From Flavobacterium enshiense DK69 (GTDB taxonomy: Bacteria > Bacteroidota > Bacteroidia > Flavobacteriales > Flavobacteriaceae): a stretch of DNA of 64,000 nt. The notes under the pieces were generated by a model. It was not told the DNA's origin. It made no database searches and saw only the letters and a program-made list of their open reading frames with translations. Position 1 is the first letter of the stretch. Every line of letters begins with the position of its first letter. The DNA is taken from NCBI RefSeq assembly GCF_000498495.1, contig NZ_AVCS01000009.1, positions 459,254 to 523,253 of the forward strand, in the 5' to 3' direction. Position numbers and translations under genes: made by a program. Below, piece by piece: positions 8,908 through 18,698 of this stretch.

Positions 8908-10875
8908 ATGAAATTAAAACAGGTTCTACTAGGTCTTTTCATGACTGCCAATGCAGTTTCTTTTGCTCAGGAAAATAAAAAAGAGGTTCTTTTTACGATT
9001 GATAACAAACCGTTTTATACAGACGAATTTACAAGAGTCTATAAGAAAAACCTTGAATTGGTAAAAGACGATTCCCAAAAAGATTTGAATCACTATTTGG
9101 ATCTTTTTATCGGATATAAATTGAAAGTCGAAAAAGCTAATAAATTAGGACTTCAAAATAATTTAGCTTATCAGAATGAACTTAAATCGTATCGCGCCCA
9201 GCTTTCCAGAAATTATGTTACGGATACTAAAGTAACAAAAGAATTAATCGACGAAGCCTACAAGCGATCTTTAAAAGAAGTGAAAGCCTCCCATATTTTA
9301 TTCAATCTGGATGAAAATGCGGCTCCTGCGGATACTTTAAAAGTTTATAATCAGGCTTTGAGTGTGCGTAAAAGAATTCTTGACGGCGAAGATTTCGAAA
9401 CGCTTGCAGTGCAGAATTCCCAGGATCCATCGGTAAAAGAGAATAAAGGAAATTTAGGTTGGTTTAGTGTTTTCAGAATGGTTTATCCTTTTGAAAATGC
9501 GGCTTACAAAACCCCAAAAGGAGAAGTTTCCATGCCGGTAAGAACTCGTTTCGGATACCACTTGGTGAAGGTAAACGATATCCGTGATAACAGAGGCCAG
9601 GTTACCGTTGCTCACATTATGACATTAAATGGTCAGACTCCTGCTGAAGCAGCTGCGGCAAAATCTACTATAGATGATGTGTACAAAAAACTGAAACAGG
9701 GTGAGTCATTTGAGAGTTTGGCCCAGCAATTCTCCCAGGATAAGTCGTCTTCAGGTAAAGGAGGTCAGTTACAGCGATTTGGTTCGGGTGAGTTAAGTTC
9801 GGAAGAATTTGAAAATGTTGCTTTTTCATTAAAAAAAGATGGCGATATTTCAGAGCCATTTCAAAGTCAATTCGGATGGCATATCATCAAACTGATTGAA
9901 AAACATCCGGTTAAATCGTTTGAAGAAACTGATGTGGATTTTGACAGTAAAATAAGAAAAGACGATCGTTCCCGATTAATCAATGCTTCTTTGAATGAGA
10001 AACTAAGAAAAAAATATACGGTAAAAAGAGATGATAAAGTATATAAAAAAATCGTTCCTCTTGTAACGGATAAGTACTATAAGCAGGAGTGGGAACTTCC
10101 GGCTAATATGAAAGACCTGAATCAGAAATTGTTGACAATCAATAAAGAGAAAACTGTAGAAGCTCCTTTATTCTTAAACTATCTTTACGCACAACAGAGA
10201 AACAACAATACTTTAAAGCCAATAGGGAAATTGGTGGATAAGATGTATGGTAAATTTGTTGAAGAGCAGTTGGTAGGTTATTATAATGATAACTTGGAGA
10301 AAGAGTTTCCGGAGTTTTCATATGTGATGGAAGAATACAGAGACGGTTTGTTGTTGTTTGATTTGATGGAAAAAGAAATCTGGGCAAAAGCAAAAACCGA
10401 TTCCATTGGGCTACAGAATTTCTACGAAAAAAATAAAGCTAATTATCAGTGGAAAGACAGAGTAGATGTTAATGTGTTTTCATCTACTAAAGAAGATGTT
10501 ATCAAAAAAGCGCAACAATACCTGAAAAAGAAAAAATCAGTTGATTTTATCAAATCAAACCTTAATAAAAAGAATGTTGAGATTATGGTGAAATCGGGAG
10601 TTTTTGAAATTGGAAGCGATGCTTTGCCAAAGAACCAAAAATTTGAAGTTGGGGTTACGGACATCACTAAGGATGGAAATTATTACTTTATAACTCAGGT
10701 TAATAAAAAGATAGAGAAAGGGCCTAAAAAACTGGAAGAAACCAAAGGGAAGGTAATCAATGATTATCAGCAGTATCTTGAAGCGCACTGGGTAGATGAA
10801 TTGAAAAAAGAATTCAATGTACAAGTGAATCAGGAGGTTTTTAACAAAGTAAAAAATCAGTTGCAGATAAAATAA
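8908..10875 (+). CDS. Periplasmic peptidylprolyl isomerase with two parvulin domains
   Basis: A 655-residue exported folding factor. The start at 8908 opens a signal peptide (MKLKQVLLGLFMTANAVSFA) and agrees with the promoter. An N-terminal SurA-like helical region is followed by two tandem parvulin (PpiC/rotamase) domains. The first runs from VKASHILF to FGYHLVKV, the second from VTVAHIMTL to FGWHIIKL, each with the conserved GGxLGWF/GGQLQRF core and closing His. A lysine-rich C-terminal region of about 270 residues follows. It probably chaperones outer-membrane or T9SS-exported proteins in the periplasm. The next gene, 44 bases on, encodes a second PPIase, so the two are probably co-transcribed. 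Confidence 0.92.
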   Translation: MKLKQVLLGLFMTANAVSFAQENKKEVLFTIDNKPFYTDEFTRVYKKNLELVKDDSQKDLNHYLDLFIGYKLKVEKANKLGLQNNLAYQNELKSYRAQLSRNYVTDTKVTKELIDEAYKRSLKEVKASHILFNLDENAAPADTLKVYNQALSVRKRILDGEDFETLAVQNSQDPSVKENKGNLGWFSVFRMVYPFENAAYKTPKGEVSMPVRTRFGYHLVKVNDIRDNRGQVTVAHIMTLNGQTPAEAAAAKSTIDDVYKKLKQGESFESLAQQFSQDKSSSGKGGQLQRFGSGELSSEEFENVAFSLKKDGDISEPFQSQFGWHIIKLIEKHPVKSFEETDVDFDSKIRKDDRSRLINASLNEKLRKKYTVKRDDKVYKKIVPLVTDKYYKQEWELPANMKDLNQKLLTINKEKTVEAPLFLNYLYAQQRNNNTLKPIGKLVDKMYGKFVEEQLVGYYNDNLEKEFPEFSYVMEEYRDGLLLFDLMEKEIWAKAKTDSIGLQNFYEKNKANYQWKDRVDVNVFSSTKEDVIKKAQQYLKKKKSVDFIKSNLNKKNVEIMVKSGVFEIGSDALPKNQKFEVGVTDITKDGNYYFITQVNKKIEKGPKKLEETKGKVINDYQQYLEAHWVDELKKEFNVQVNQEVFNKVKNQLQIK

Positions 10876-10919
10876 ACCATATAATTTAAGTAAAGCAAAT
10901 GCTATTTAAAAAGAGAAAA

Positions 10920-12284
10920 ATGAAGTTGATAAACAATAAAATTGCCCTGATTTTCGGATTGACAATCTGTGCTTATGGTTCAGTCAATGCACAAACCAGT
11001 CATAAAAAGAAAATTGATGGCGTTGTTGCTGTTGTTGGTGATTATGTGGTTTTGGATTCGGATATTGACAAAACTTTCATCGAATTACAGGCACGAGGTG
11101 TCGAAACAAAAGATATTCCTCGCTGTGAAATGCTGGGTAAGCTGCTGGAAGATAAATTGTATGCTCATCAGGCTGTTCAAGACAGTATTGTGGTGTCTGA
11201 TGGTGAGGTGAATGAATTTATGAATTCGCAGTTGGATCAGATGGTCGAGCAGGTTGGTTCTATCGAAAAAGTAATCCAGCTTTACAATAAGAAAAATTTA
11301 GAGGATTTCAAGACTACTTTTTTCGATGTAGTTAAAATGAATAAGTTGACGGAGCAAATGCAGCGCAAAATTTTGGAGGACGTAGAAATTACTCCAGAGG
11401 AAGTCAGAATATTTTTTAATAAAATTCCGAAAGAAGAATTGCCTGTTTTTGGAGCGGAAATGGAAGTAGCGCAAATTGTCGTTAAACCGGTTGTAAGCCA
11501 GGCACAAAAGCAAAAAGCAATCGATAAGTTGAAAGAAATAAAGAAGGAAGTACAAGAAGGAGCCAGTTTTTTCAGCAGGGCAGTAATTTATACCGATGAC
11601 AAAGCATCCATTCCCAATGGAGGATACTACAAATTAACTAAGAAAACACAATTCGTAAAAGAGTTCAAGGATGTGGCTTTCAGTTTGCAGGAGGGGGAAA
11701 TCTCAGAACCTTTTGAAACAGAGTTTGGTTACCACATTATTTATCTGGAGAAAATACGCGGACAGGAATTAGATGTTCGTCATATTTTGATTACTCCTAA
11801 AGTAACCGATGAGGCTTTGAAGGATGCAAAAACTAAAATTGAAAACATCCGTAAGCGAATTGTTGATGGTCAGATTACTTTTGCAGAAGCTGCTAAGGCG
11901 TATTCAGATGAGAAAGAAACGCGAAACAGCGGAGGTGTCCTGGTTAATCCAAGAACTTTGGAAACACGTTTTGAGTTGACAAAAATGGATCCGTCTTTAT
12001 ATAGTGAAGTTGCGGACCTAAAAGATAATGCGGTTTCATTGCCGTTGATGGACCAGGAGCAAAACGGAAATAAAAAATACAAACTGATTACCGTAACGCA
12101 TCGCTATGAGGAGCATACCGCTGATTTTGCGACAGATTATTTAAAGATAAAAGATCTGGCTTTGAAAGAAAAGCAGATTAAGGCGGTTGCAAAATGGTCT
12201 GAAGAAAAAATTAAGGAGACTTACATCAAAATTAATGGAGAATACCGCGATTGTAAGTTCACAAATAATTGGCTTAAGAAATAG
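10920..12284 (+). CDS. SurA-like periplasmic peptidylprolyl isomerase
   Basis: A 454-residue exported protein. I prefer the ATG at 10920 (MKLINNKIALIFGLTICAYG..NAQ, a signal peptide) to the ATG at 10899, which adds a charged stretch. The N-terminal SurA domain begins IDGVVAVVGDYVVLDSDID. Parvulin domain 1 ends FGYHIIYLEKIRG and parvulin domain 2 begins LDVRHILITPKV, with the SGGVLVNP core. In E. coli SurA escorts beta-barrel proteins to the outer membrane; the same role is likely here. It is the second of two PPIase genes and is followed after 77 bases by a MoxR ATPase. Confidence 0.92.
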   Translation: MKLINNKIALIFGLTICAYGSVNAQTSHKKKIDGVVAVVGDYVVLDSDIDKTFIELQARGVETKDIPRCEMLGKLLEDKLYAHQAVQDSIVVSDGEVNEFMNSQLDQMVEQVGSIEKVIQLYNKKNLEDFKTTFFDVVKMNKLTEQMQRKILEDVEITPEEVRIFFNKIPKEELPVFGAEMEVAQIVVKPVVSQAQKQKAIDKLKEIKKEVQEGASFFSRAVIYTDDKASIPNGGYYKLTKKTQFVKEFKDVAFSLQEGEISEPFETEFGYHIIYLEKIRGQELDVRHILITPKVTDEALKDAKTKIENIRKRIVDGQITFAEAAKAYSDEKETRNSGGVLVNPRTLETRFELTKMDPSLYSEVADLKDNAVSLPLMDQEQNGNKKYKLITVTHRYEEHTADFATDYLKIKDLALKEKQIKAVAKWSEEKIKETYIKINGEYRDCKFTNNWLKK

Positions 12285-12361
12285 TTGTAAATTGGGTGTA
12301 TTGGAGCTTTTTGTTTTTTGACCCACCATTTATAATTCATAACTCATAACTATAACAGAAT

Positions 12362-13315
12362 ATGTCGGACGTAACAGCAATTCAAAATCTGGTTGAAAAA
12401 CAGAAAGCCCTAAAGGAGGAGATCTCCAAAATCATTGTTGGTCAGGAGGAAGTGGTTAACCAGATTGTGTTAAGTATTTTTTCGGGAGGGCATGCACTTT
12501 TGGTAGGTGTTCCCGGATTAGCAAAAACACTGATGGTAAACACCATTTCACAGGCTTTAGGTTTGGATTTCAAGCGTATTCAGTTTACGCCCGATTTAAT
12601 GCCGTCCGATATTTTAGGAAGTGAGATTTTAGATGAAAGTCGCAATTTTAAATTTATAAAGGGCCCGATTTTCTCCAATATTATTTTAGCTGACGAGATT
12701 AACCGTACGCCTCCTAAAACACAAGCGGCTTTGCTGGAAGCGATGCAGGAAAAAGCGGTTACCATTGCCGGTCAGCATTATCAGCTCGATTTGCCTTTCT
12801 TTGTTTTGGCTACGCAAAACCCTATCGAACAGGAAGGAACCTATCCGTTGCCAGAGGCACAATTAGACCGTTTCATGTTTGCCGTTAAGCTGGATTACCC
12901 TTCATTTGCAGAAGAGGTTCAGGTGGTAAAAAGTACGACGACTGATTTTACGGTTCAGGTCAATCCGTTATTTACCGCGGAAGAGATTATTAATTTTCAA
13001 CAATTAATCCGACGGGTTCCTGTAGCGGATAATGTAATTGAATATGCTGTGACGTTGGTGTCTAAAACCCGTCCGGACAACCCGCTGGCGACCGACTTTA
13101 TCAAAAACTATTTAGATTGGGGTGCCGGCCCACGTGCTTCTCAAAATTTAATTTTAGCTGCAAAAGCTAACGCAGCATTGAATGGTAAATTCTCTCCAGA
13201 TATAGAAGATGTACAAGCTGTGGCTACAGGAATTTTACGTCATCGTATCATTAAGAATTATAAAGCCGATGCCGAAGGGATTTCGGAAGAAATGATAATA
13301 AAGAAATTGTTTTAA
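12362..13315 (+). CDS. MoxR family AAA+ ATPase
   Basis: A 317-residue cytoplasmic AAA+ ATPase. Walker A is GVPGLAKT near residue 47; Walker B is ILADEINRTPPKTQ near residue 110. Sensor 1 is ATQNPIEQEGTYPLPEAQLDRF. The C-terminal lid carries WGAGPRASQNLI and the RHRI motif. MoxR proteins act as chaperones for enzyme or complex maturation, usually with VWA/DUF58 partners. Here no DUF58, VWA or BatA-E gene follows: the gene ends at a bidirectional terminator facing an unrelated gene. It may be read through from the PPIase genes. Confidence 0.95.
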   Translation: MSDVTAIQNLVEKQKALKEEISKIIVGQEEVVNQIVLSIFSGGHALLVGVPGLAKTLMVNTISQALGLDFKRIQFTPDLMPSDILGSEILDESRNFKFIKGPIFSNIILADEINRTPPKTQAALLEAMQEKAVTIAGQHYQLDLPFFVLATQNPIEQEGTYPLPEAQLDRFMFAVKLDYPSFAEEVQVVKSTTTDFTVQVNPLFTAEEIINFQQLIRRVPVADNVIEYAVTLVSKTRPDNPLATDFIKNYLDWGAGPRASQNLILAAKANAALNGKFSPDIEDVQAVATGILRHRIIKNYKADAEGISEEMIIKKLF

Positions 13316-13316
13316 A

Positions 13317-13348
13317 TAAAAAAAGGCTCGTTAATCGAGCCTTTTTTT
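13317..13348. terminator. Bidirectional terminator
   Basis: An A-run followed by GGCTCG-TTAAT-CGAGCC and a T-run (stem 13325-13330 with 13336-13341, extended by A/T pairs). It is shared by moxR (+) and the convergent gene at 13347-14489 (-). Confidence 0.9.
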
Positions 13349-14489
13349 ATATTTTTTTCTGAATTTTCTCATCCAGTTCCTTGTCATAAAAAAACAAAAA
13401 CATGCTTCCCATCATATCCTGATCCACTTTTGAAGTGTTGTTGCAAGTCATAATCAATTCGTATTCGTGTTTTCCGTGCAGCCAAATGCCTTTTTCGGAA
13501 CTGAAAGTAGCAATATTTTCTAAACCGATTTTGTTTTTATAATTAGTAATGTTGCAAGTGAAAACCGTTTTATTTTCGGTTTTGTCAAACATGCTGATTG
13601 AAGTGGCAAAAGGATGTACGTGAGGAGCCGAAAAATGTAATCGGGCACTGTCTTTAATCTGTAATTGTTCTGTAATGGAACTTCTGAAGGTCCTTTTTCC
13701 TTGAGGGATAACCCAATGTCCGGATAGCATATTTCCTGCTTTATCGCAATAAGTGTGGTTTTTGGTTTCTACCGGAATGCATTGGTTGCTGGAAGGATCC
13801 AGCGGCTCTTTGAATGGATCATACTTGTCAAACGGCAACTGAATATAAACCGTTTTACTCATTAAAGGTTTTTGCGTTTTATTGTAGGCTTCATATTTTA
13901 TGGAAACCTCGTGTTTTATCTTCTTAAAAATGTTTGGTTGATTGTGATTCAGGGTCTGTGTTGTGACAAACAAAAAATCGGTGCCGACAATTGGTACGCC
14001 GTACCCTTTCGGGAAATCGAAATGTTCCAATCCATGCGACAATGAAGTCATTCTAGGGTATTGTTTTCCGATGCGATCCTCTAATTTCCAATGATTGTAA
14101 TATTGGGTGTCATTAATGTCGACATTCATGTGGCAGATATAATCGTTGGTAAGTGTTTCGTTGGTTTTGGCGTCGACGGCTTTTACATTAAATCCAGTAA
14201 TCCATACGAGGCTGTCGGATTGGTTTAGCTGTATGTAGCGCGATGCTTTTGGTCCTTCCATTGACTTGTATATACCGTCAATTATAAAAGTAGGGGAGGC
14301 CATTTTATATTCTTTTTGATTATTGTCTATATGCCAGTCGCTATCAACCAAACCCGTTTTATGAAGAAGCAGTGTTTTTATAATTGCCTTGTGTCGATTG
14401 GTAAGTTGGGTGTAAATTACCGCTCCAAAAAGACTTGAAAGGATAAAACTAAAGGTTAAATATTTATATATCTTTGGACGTTTCAACAT
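13347..14489 (-). CDS. Membrane-anchored or exported protein resembling PHM-type copper monooxygenase/Nod19 proteins
   Basis: A 380-residue protein with one N-terminal hydrophobic segment (YLTFSFILSSLFGAVIYTQL) that is either a signal anchor or a signal peptide. The rest is beta-rich. Notable residues are YICHMNVDIND, SHGLEHFDF.KGYGVPI, GHWVIPQGK, HVHPFATSISMFDK and a late DQDMMGSMFLF. An H-x-H pair followed some 70 residues later by a methionine, after an earlier His-Met, is the order of copper ligands in the peptidylglycine hydroxylating monooxygenase (PHM) fold and in plant Nod19-like proteins. The assignment is my inference from this ligand order, not from a clear family match. It starts 33 bases from the divergent acyltransferase ATG. 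Confidence 0.5.
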   Translation of the reverse strand: MLKRPKIYKYLTFSFILSSLFGAVIYTQLTNRHKAIIKTLLLHKTGLVDSDWHIDNNQKEYKMASPTFIIDGIYKSMEGPKASRYIQLNQSDSLVWITGFNVKAVDAKTNETLTNDYICHMNVDINDTQYYNHWKLEDRIGKQYPRMTSLSHGLEHFDFPKGYGVPIVGTDFLFVTTQTLNHNQPNIFKKIKHEVSIKYEAYNKTQKPLMSKTVYIQLPFDKYDPFKEPLDPSSNQCIPVETKNHTYCDKAGNMLSGHWVIPQGKRTFRSSITEQLQIKDSARLHFSAPHVHPFATSISMFDKTENKTVFTCNITNYKNKIGLENIATFSSEKGIWLHGKHEYELIMTCNNTSKVDQDMMGSMFLFFYDKELDEKIQKKI

Positions 14490-14522
14490 TGGTTTATAAG
14501 AATATTGGCAAAAATAACAGAA

Positions 14523-15704
14523 ATGAAGTTAGAAAAATACAATAGTAACAGAATCTTTGGTTTGGATTTGGTAAGGGCATTCGCGATATTGTTTGTGTTG
14601 TTTTCTCATGTTTATTATCTGATTGGCAGCACAAATCCGCTTTTGATTTCAGTAAGTGGTCTGTTTGGTTTTGCCGGAGTGGAGTTGTTTTTTGTGTTGA
14701 GTGGTTTTCTAATTGGTTCCATTCTGCTTAAAATGTTTTTGTCGGAGGAATTCACTGCAAAGAGCTTGTTTGTTTTTTTGAAAAGGAGGTGGTTTCGGAC
14801 ATTGCCGGCTTACTACTTAGTGTTGTTAATCAATATAGTCATTGCATCTTTTTTCTCGTATGATATTAGCAGATGCTGGAAGTATTTCTTTTTTATTCAG
14901 AATTTTTCAAAATATGATATTGGAGTGTTTGCGGAGTCTTGGAGTTTGGCGGTAGAGGAATGGACTTATGTTGTAGCTCCTTTGGTGTTGTTTTTTGGAT
15001 ATAGGATGTTCAAAAACAATAAAAAAATTGGGTTTTTATTTATTTCCGTTATTCTAATACTGTTTTTCCATCTGTTGCGGTATGCTTTTTTTCTGAATAC
15101 TAAGATTTCGGATATGCAAACCTGGAACCTGGCCGTGAAATCGTTGGTGGTTTTCAGAATCGACTCTGTTTTAACTGGTTTTTTGGTAGCCTGGGTACAT
15201 TATTATTACAAAGAGATTCTTAAGAGGTATTGTGTTTACCTGTTTATCATTTCCTGCCATTTGTTCTTTCTGCAATTTGTTGTGCTCAATGTATTGGGTG
15301 TCGATATTATGACCAAACCTTTTTATTTTATTGTATTTTATTTTACATTTTCATCTCTGACCATTGCTTTGGGGCTTCCTTTTTTTGTTAACTGGGAGAC
15401 TTCTGGCGGTGTGATTTCAAAGGTGGTCCTTTTTGTTAGTAAGGTTTCATATAGTGTTTATTTGCTTCATTATAGTGTGATCTCGGTCATTATGAAGTAT
15501 TTTGTTGATGCGTCAAAATTTTCCGGAATGCAGCTTTGTGGTTTTGTCCTATGTTACTTATTTGTTGTTTTTTTTCTGAGTTATCTGCTGTATAACTACT
15601 TTGAAAAACCTATAATGGATCTTCGGGATAAAAATAATTCTGCCGATTTCTTAAAATTAAAGCCCGTTTTTTTACGATTTGACAAAATAAAATCTAAAAA
15701 TTAA
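14523..15704 (+). CDS. Acyltransferase 3 family membrane protein (OafA/YrhL-like)
   Basis: A 393-residue integral membrane acyltransferase with about ten hydrophobic segments. The N-terminal hallmark is FGLDLVRAFAILFVLFSH, with RA and the following H being the family's catalytic signature. GVELFFVLSGFLIGSIL and WSLAVEEWTYVVAPLVLF follow. Such enzymes acetylate or otherwise acylate cell-surface glycans or lipids. I chose the ATG at 14523; a TTG at 14505 is in frame but adds only MAKITE. The gene is AT-rich and T-rich compared with its neighbours. It probably modifies O-antigen or exopolysaccharide, but no sugar-synthesis genes are adjacent. Confidence 0.92.
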   Translation: MKLEKYNSNRIFGLDLVRAFAILFVLFSHVYYLIGSTNPLLISVSGLFGFAGVELFFVLSGFLIGSILLKMFLSEEFTAKSLFVFLKRRWFRTLPAYYLVLLINIVIASFFSYDISRCWKYFFFIQNFSKYDIGVFAESWSLAVEEWTYVVAPLVLFFGYRMFKNNKKIGFLFISVILILFFHLLRYAFFLNTKISDMQTWNLAVKSLVVFRIDSVLTGFLVAWVHYYYKEILKRYCVYLFIISCHLFFLQFVVLNVLGVDIMTKPFYFIVFYFTFSSLTIALGLPFFVNWETSGGVISKVVLFVSKVSYSVYLLHYSVISVIMKYFVDASKFSGMQLCGFVLCYLFVVFFLSYLLYNYFEKPIMDLRDKNNSADFLKLKPVFLRFDKIKSKN

Positions 15705-15833
15705 GTATTCGTAAAAAAATTACGTTTCTGGGTGATTTTGTTAAGTTATCTGCATTAAAATAGAATGTTTATAAATAATATTCTCTTGAAATTAATGAAA
15801 TGCTAAATATTTTTTAATTAGGTTGAGATTGAT

Positions 15834-15841
15834 TAAATTTG
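15834..15841 (+). promoter_or_regulatory. Bacteroidetes -7 box for acnB
   Basis: TAAATTTG matches TAnnTTTG 45 bases upstream of the acnB ATG. No TTG occurs at the usual -33 spacing. Confidence 0.45.
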
Positions 15842-15886
15842 TGCCACTTAAAAATAAAACTAATAATAACATAACTTATTCATATT

Positions 15887-18676
15887 ATGGCTTTTGATAA
15901 TGAGATGGGTGTTTATAAAGATTACATCAAAGAAATTGAAGAACGTAAAGTTCAGGGGCTTAACCCAAAGCCAATTGATGGAGCTGAATTATTAAGCGAA
16001 ATCATTGCTCAAATTAAGGATTTAGAAAGTCCACATCGTGAAGATTCTCTTAAGTTTTTTATCTACAATACTTTGCCGGGAACCACAAGTGCTGCTGGCG
16101 AAAAAGCTAAGTTTTTAAAGGAGATCATTCTGGGCGAATCAGTTGTAAAAGAGATCACGCCTGCTTTTGCTTTTGAGTTGTTGTCGCATATGAAAGGTGG
16201 TCCTTCAATTGAAGTATTGCTTGATTTAGCATTAGGTAATGATGCTTCTATTGCAAAAGAAGCGGCTAACGTTCTTAAAACACAAGTTTACCTTTATGAT
16301 GCAGATACTGACCGTTTAAAGAAAGCATTCGAAAGCGGTAACGCAATCGCAAATGAGATTCTTGAAAGTTATGCTAAGGCTGAGTTTTTTACGAAGCTTC
16401 CGGCAGTAGCTGAAGAAATCAAAGTAGTTACTTTTATTGCCGGAGAAGGCGATATTTCAACGGATTTACTTTCGCCAGGTAACCAGGCTCACTCTCGTTC
16501 AGATCGTGAACTTCATGGTAAATGTATGATTACTCCTCAAGCACAAGAGGAAATCAAAGCTTTGCAGGCACAACATCCTGATAAATCTGTGATGTTGATT
16601 GCTGAAAAAGGGACAATGGGTGTAGGCTCGTCAAGAATGTCAGGAGTAAACAACGTGGCGCTTTGGACTGGTAAACAAGCTAGCCCTTACGTTCCGTTTG
16701 TTAATATTGCTCCAATTGTTGGTGGTACAAACGGTATTTCTCCAATTTTCCTAACTACAGTTGATGTTACCGGTGGTATTGGTCTTGACCTTAAAAACTG
16801 GGTGAAAAAGGCAGATGAAAATGGTAATGTGGTTCGTAATGAAAATGGAGAGCCAATTTTAGAAGAAGCCTATTCTGTAGCGACAGGAACTGTTCTTACA
16901 ATCAATACGAAAACAAAGAAACTATATAACGGAGAGCAAGAGCTGATGGATATTTCTAAAGCTTTTACACCACAAAAAATGGAATTTATCAAAGCGGGTG
17001 GATCATATGCAATCGTATTTGGTAAAAAAATCCAAACATTTGCTGCGAAAACCTTAGGAATTGAAGCTCCTGTTGTATTTGCTCCGTCAAAAGAAATTTC
17101 TCACGAAGGACAAGGTCTTACAGCGGTAGAAAAAATCTTTAACAGAAATGCTGTTGGAACGACTCCAGGGAAAGTGCTACATGCCGGTTCTGATGTTCGC
17201 GTAGAAGTTAATATTGTAGGTTCACAAGACACGACTGGTCTTATGACTGCTCAGGAATTGGAATCTATGGCAGCAACTGTTATTTCGCCAATCGTTGATG
17301 GTGCTTACCAATCAGGTTGCCATACAGCTTCAGTATGGGATAAAAAAGCCCAGGCAAACATTCCGAAATTGATGAAGTTCATGAATGATTTCGGTTTAAT
17401 CACTGCCCGTGACCCGAAAGGTGTTTATCATTCAATGACCGATGTTATTCATAAAGTTCTTAACGATATTACTATTGATGAGTGGGCTATCATTATTGGT
17501 GGTGACTCTCATACAAGAATGTCTAAAGGTGTTGCTTTTGGTGCCGACTCAGGGACAGTTGCTCTTGCATTGGCTACCGGGGAAGCTTCAATGCCAATTC
17601 CGGAATCAGTGAAAGTTACTTTCAAAGGAGGTATGAAATCTTATATGGATTTCCGTGATGTAGTTCATGCTACTCAATCGCAAATGCTTAAGCAGTTTGG
17701 TGGAGAAAATGTATTCCAAGGTAGAATCATTGAGGTTCATATTGGAACACTTACTGCTGACCAGGCATTTACATTTACTGACTGGACTGCAGAAATGAAA
17801 GCAAAAGCTTCTATCTGTATTTCTGAAGATGCTACTTTAATTGAATCATTAGAGATTGCAAAAGGAAGAATTCAGATCATGATCGACAAAGGCATGGATA
17901 ATGCTAAACAAGTGTTGAAAGGATTAATCAATAAAGCTGATAAGAGAATTGCTGAGATTAAATCAGGCGAGAAGCCAGCTTTAACTCCGGATGCAAATGC
18001 TAAATATTACGCTGAAGTTATTATTGATCTGGATCAAATTGCTGAGCCAATGATCGCTGACCCAGATGTGAATAATGCTGATGTTTCTAAGCGATACACT
18101 CACGATACAATCAGACCGCTTTCTTTCTATGGAGGAACGAAAAAAGTAGATCTTGGATTTATCGGTTCTTGTATGGTTCATAAAGGTGATATGAAAATCC
18201 TTGCTCAAATGCTTAAAAATGTAGAAGCGCAAAAAGGTAAGGTTGAATTTAATGCTCCTCTTGTAGTAGCGCCGCCTACTTATAATATCGTTGATGAATT
18301 GAAAGCTGAAGGAGACTGGGAAGTTTTACAGAGATACTCTGGTTTCGAATTCAATGATAATGATCCTAAATCTGCAGCACGTACCGAATACGAAAACATG
18401 TTGTATTTAGAGCGTCCGGGATGTAACCTTTGTATGGGTAACCAGGAAAAAGCGGCTAAAGGAGATACTGTAATGGCAACTTCTACGCGTCTTTTCCAAG
18501 GAAGAGTTGTTGAAGATTCTGCTGAGAAAAAAGGAGAATCATTGCTTTCATCTACACCAGTTGTAGTGTTGTCTACAATTCTTGGTAGAACCCCTACAAT
18601 AGCTGAATATACAGCTGCTGTGGAAGGTATTAACCTGACTAAGTTCGCGCCGCCTCACAAGCAGTTAGTTAAATAA
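15887..18676 (+). CDS. acnB: Aconitate hydratase B (bifunctional aconitase/2-methylisocitrate dehydratase)
   Basis: A 929-residue AcnB-type aconitase that interconverts citrate and isocitrate in the TCA cycle and may act on 2-methylisocitrate. The order is AcnB-specific: an N-terminal HEAT-like helical domain (residues 1-160), then the swivel domain (near MGVGSSRMSGVNN), then the iron-sulfur domains. The 4Fe-4S ligands are in GSCMVHKGD and in ERPGCNLCMGNQ; QSGCHTASVW and GGDSHTRMSKGVAFGADSG belong to the active site. It is followed by its own terminator and by a second, unrelated aconitase. Confidence 0.97.
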   Translation: MAFDNEMGVYKDYIKEIEERKVQGLNPKPIDGAELLSEIIAQIKDLESPHREDSLKFFIYNTLPGTTSAAGEKAKFLKEIILGESVVKEITPAFAFELLSHMKGGPSIEVLLDLALGNDASIAKEAANVLKTQVYLYDADTDRLKKAFESGNAIANEILESYAKAEFFTKLPAVAEEIKVVTFIAGEGDISTDLLSPGNQAHSRSDRELHGKCMITPQAQEEIKALQAQHPDKSVMLIAEKGTMGVGSSRMSGVNNVALWTGKQASPYVPFVNIAPIVGGTNGISPIFLTTVDVTGGIGLDLKNWVKKADENGNVVRNENGEPILEEAYSVATGTVLTINTKTKKLYNGEQELMDISKAFTPQKMEFIKAGGSYAIVFGKKIQTFAAKTLGIEAPVVFAPSKEISHEGQGLTAVEKIFNRNAVGTTPGKVLHAGSDVRVEVNIVGSQDTTGLMTAQELESMAATVISPIVDGAYQSGCHTASVWDKKAQANIPKLMKFMNDFGLITARDPKGVYHSMTDVIHKVLNDITIDEWAIIIGGDSHTRMSKGVAFGADSGTVALALATGEASMPIPESVKVTFKGGMKSYMDFRDVVHATQSQMLKQFGGENVFQGRIIEVHIGTLTADQAFTFTDWTAEMKAKASICISEDATLIESLEIAKGRIQIMIDKGMDNAKQVLKGLINKADKRIAEIKSGEKPALTPDANAKYYAEVIIDLDQIAEPMIADPDVNNADVSKRYTHDTIRPLSFYGGTKKVDLGFIGSCMVHKGDMKILAQMLKNVEAQKGKVEFNAPLVVAPPTYNIVDELKAEGDWEVLQRYSGFEFNDNDPKSAARTEYENMLYLERPGCNLCMGNQEKAAKGDTVMATSTRLFQGRVVEDSAEKKGESLLSSTPVVVLSTILGRTPTIAEYTAAVEGINLTKFAPPHKQLVK

Positions 18677-18698
18677 TTGCATGATTCGTTAATCATAT

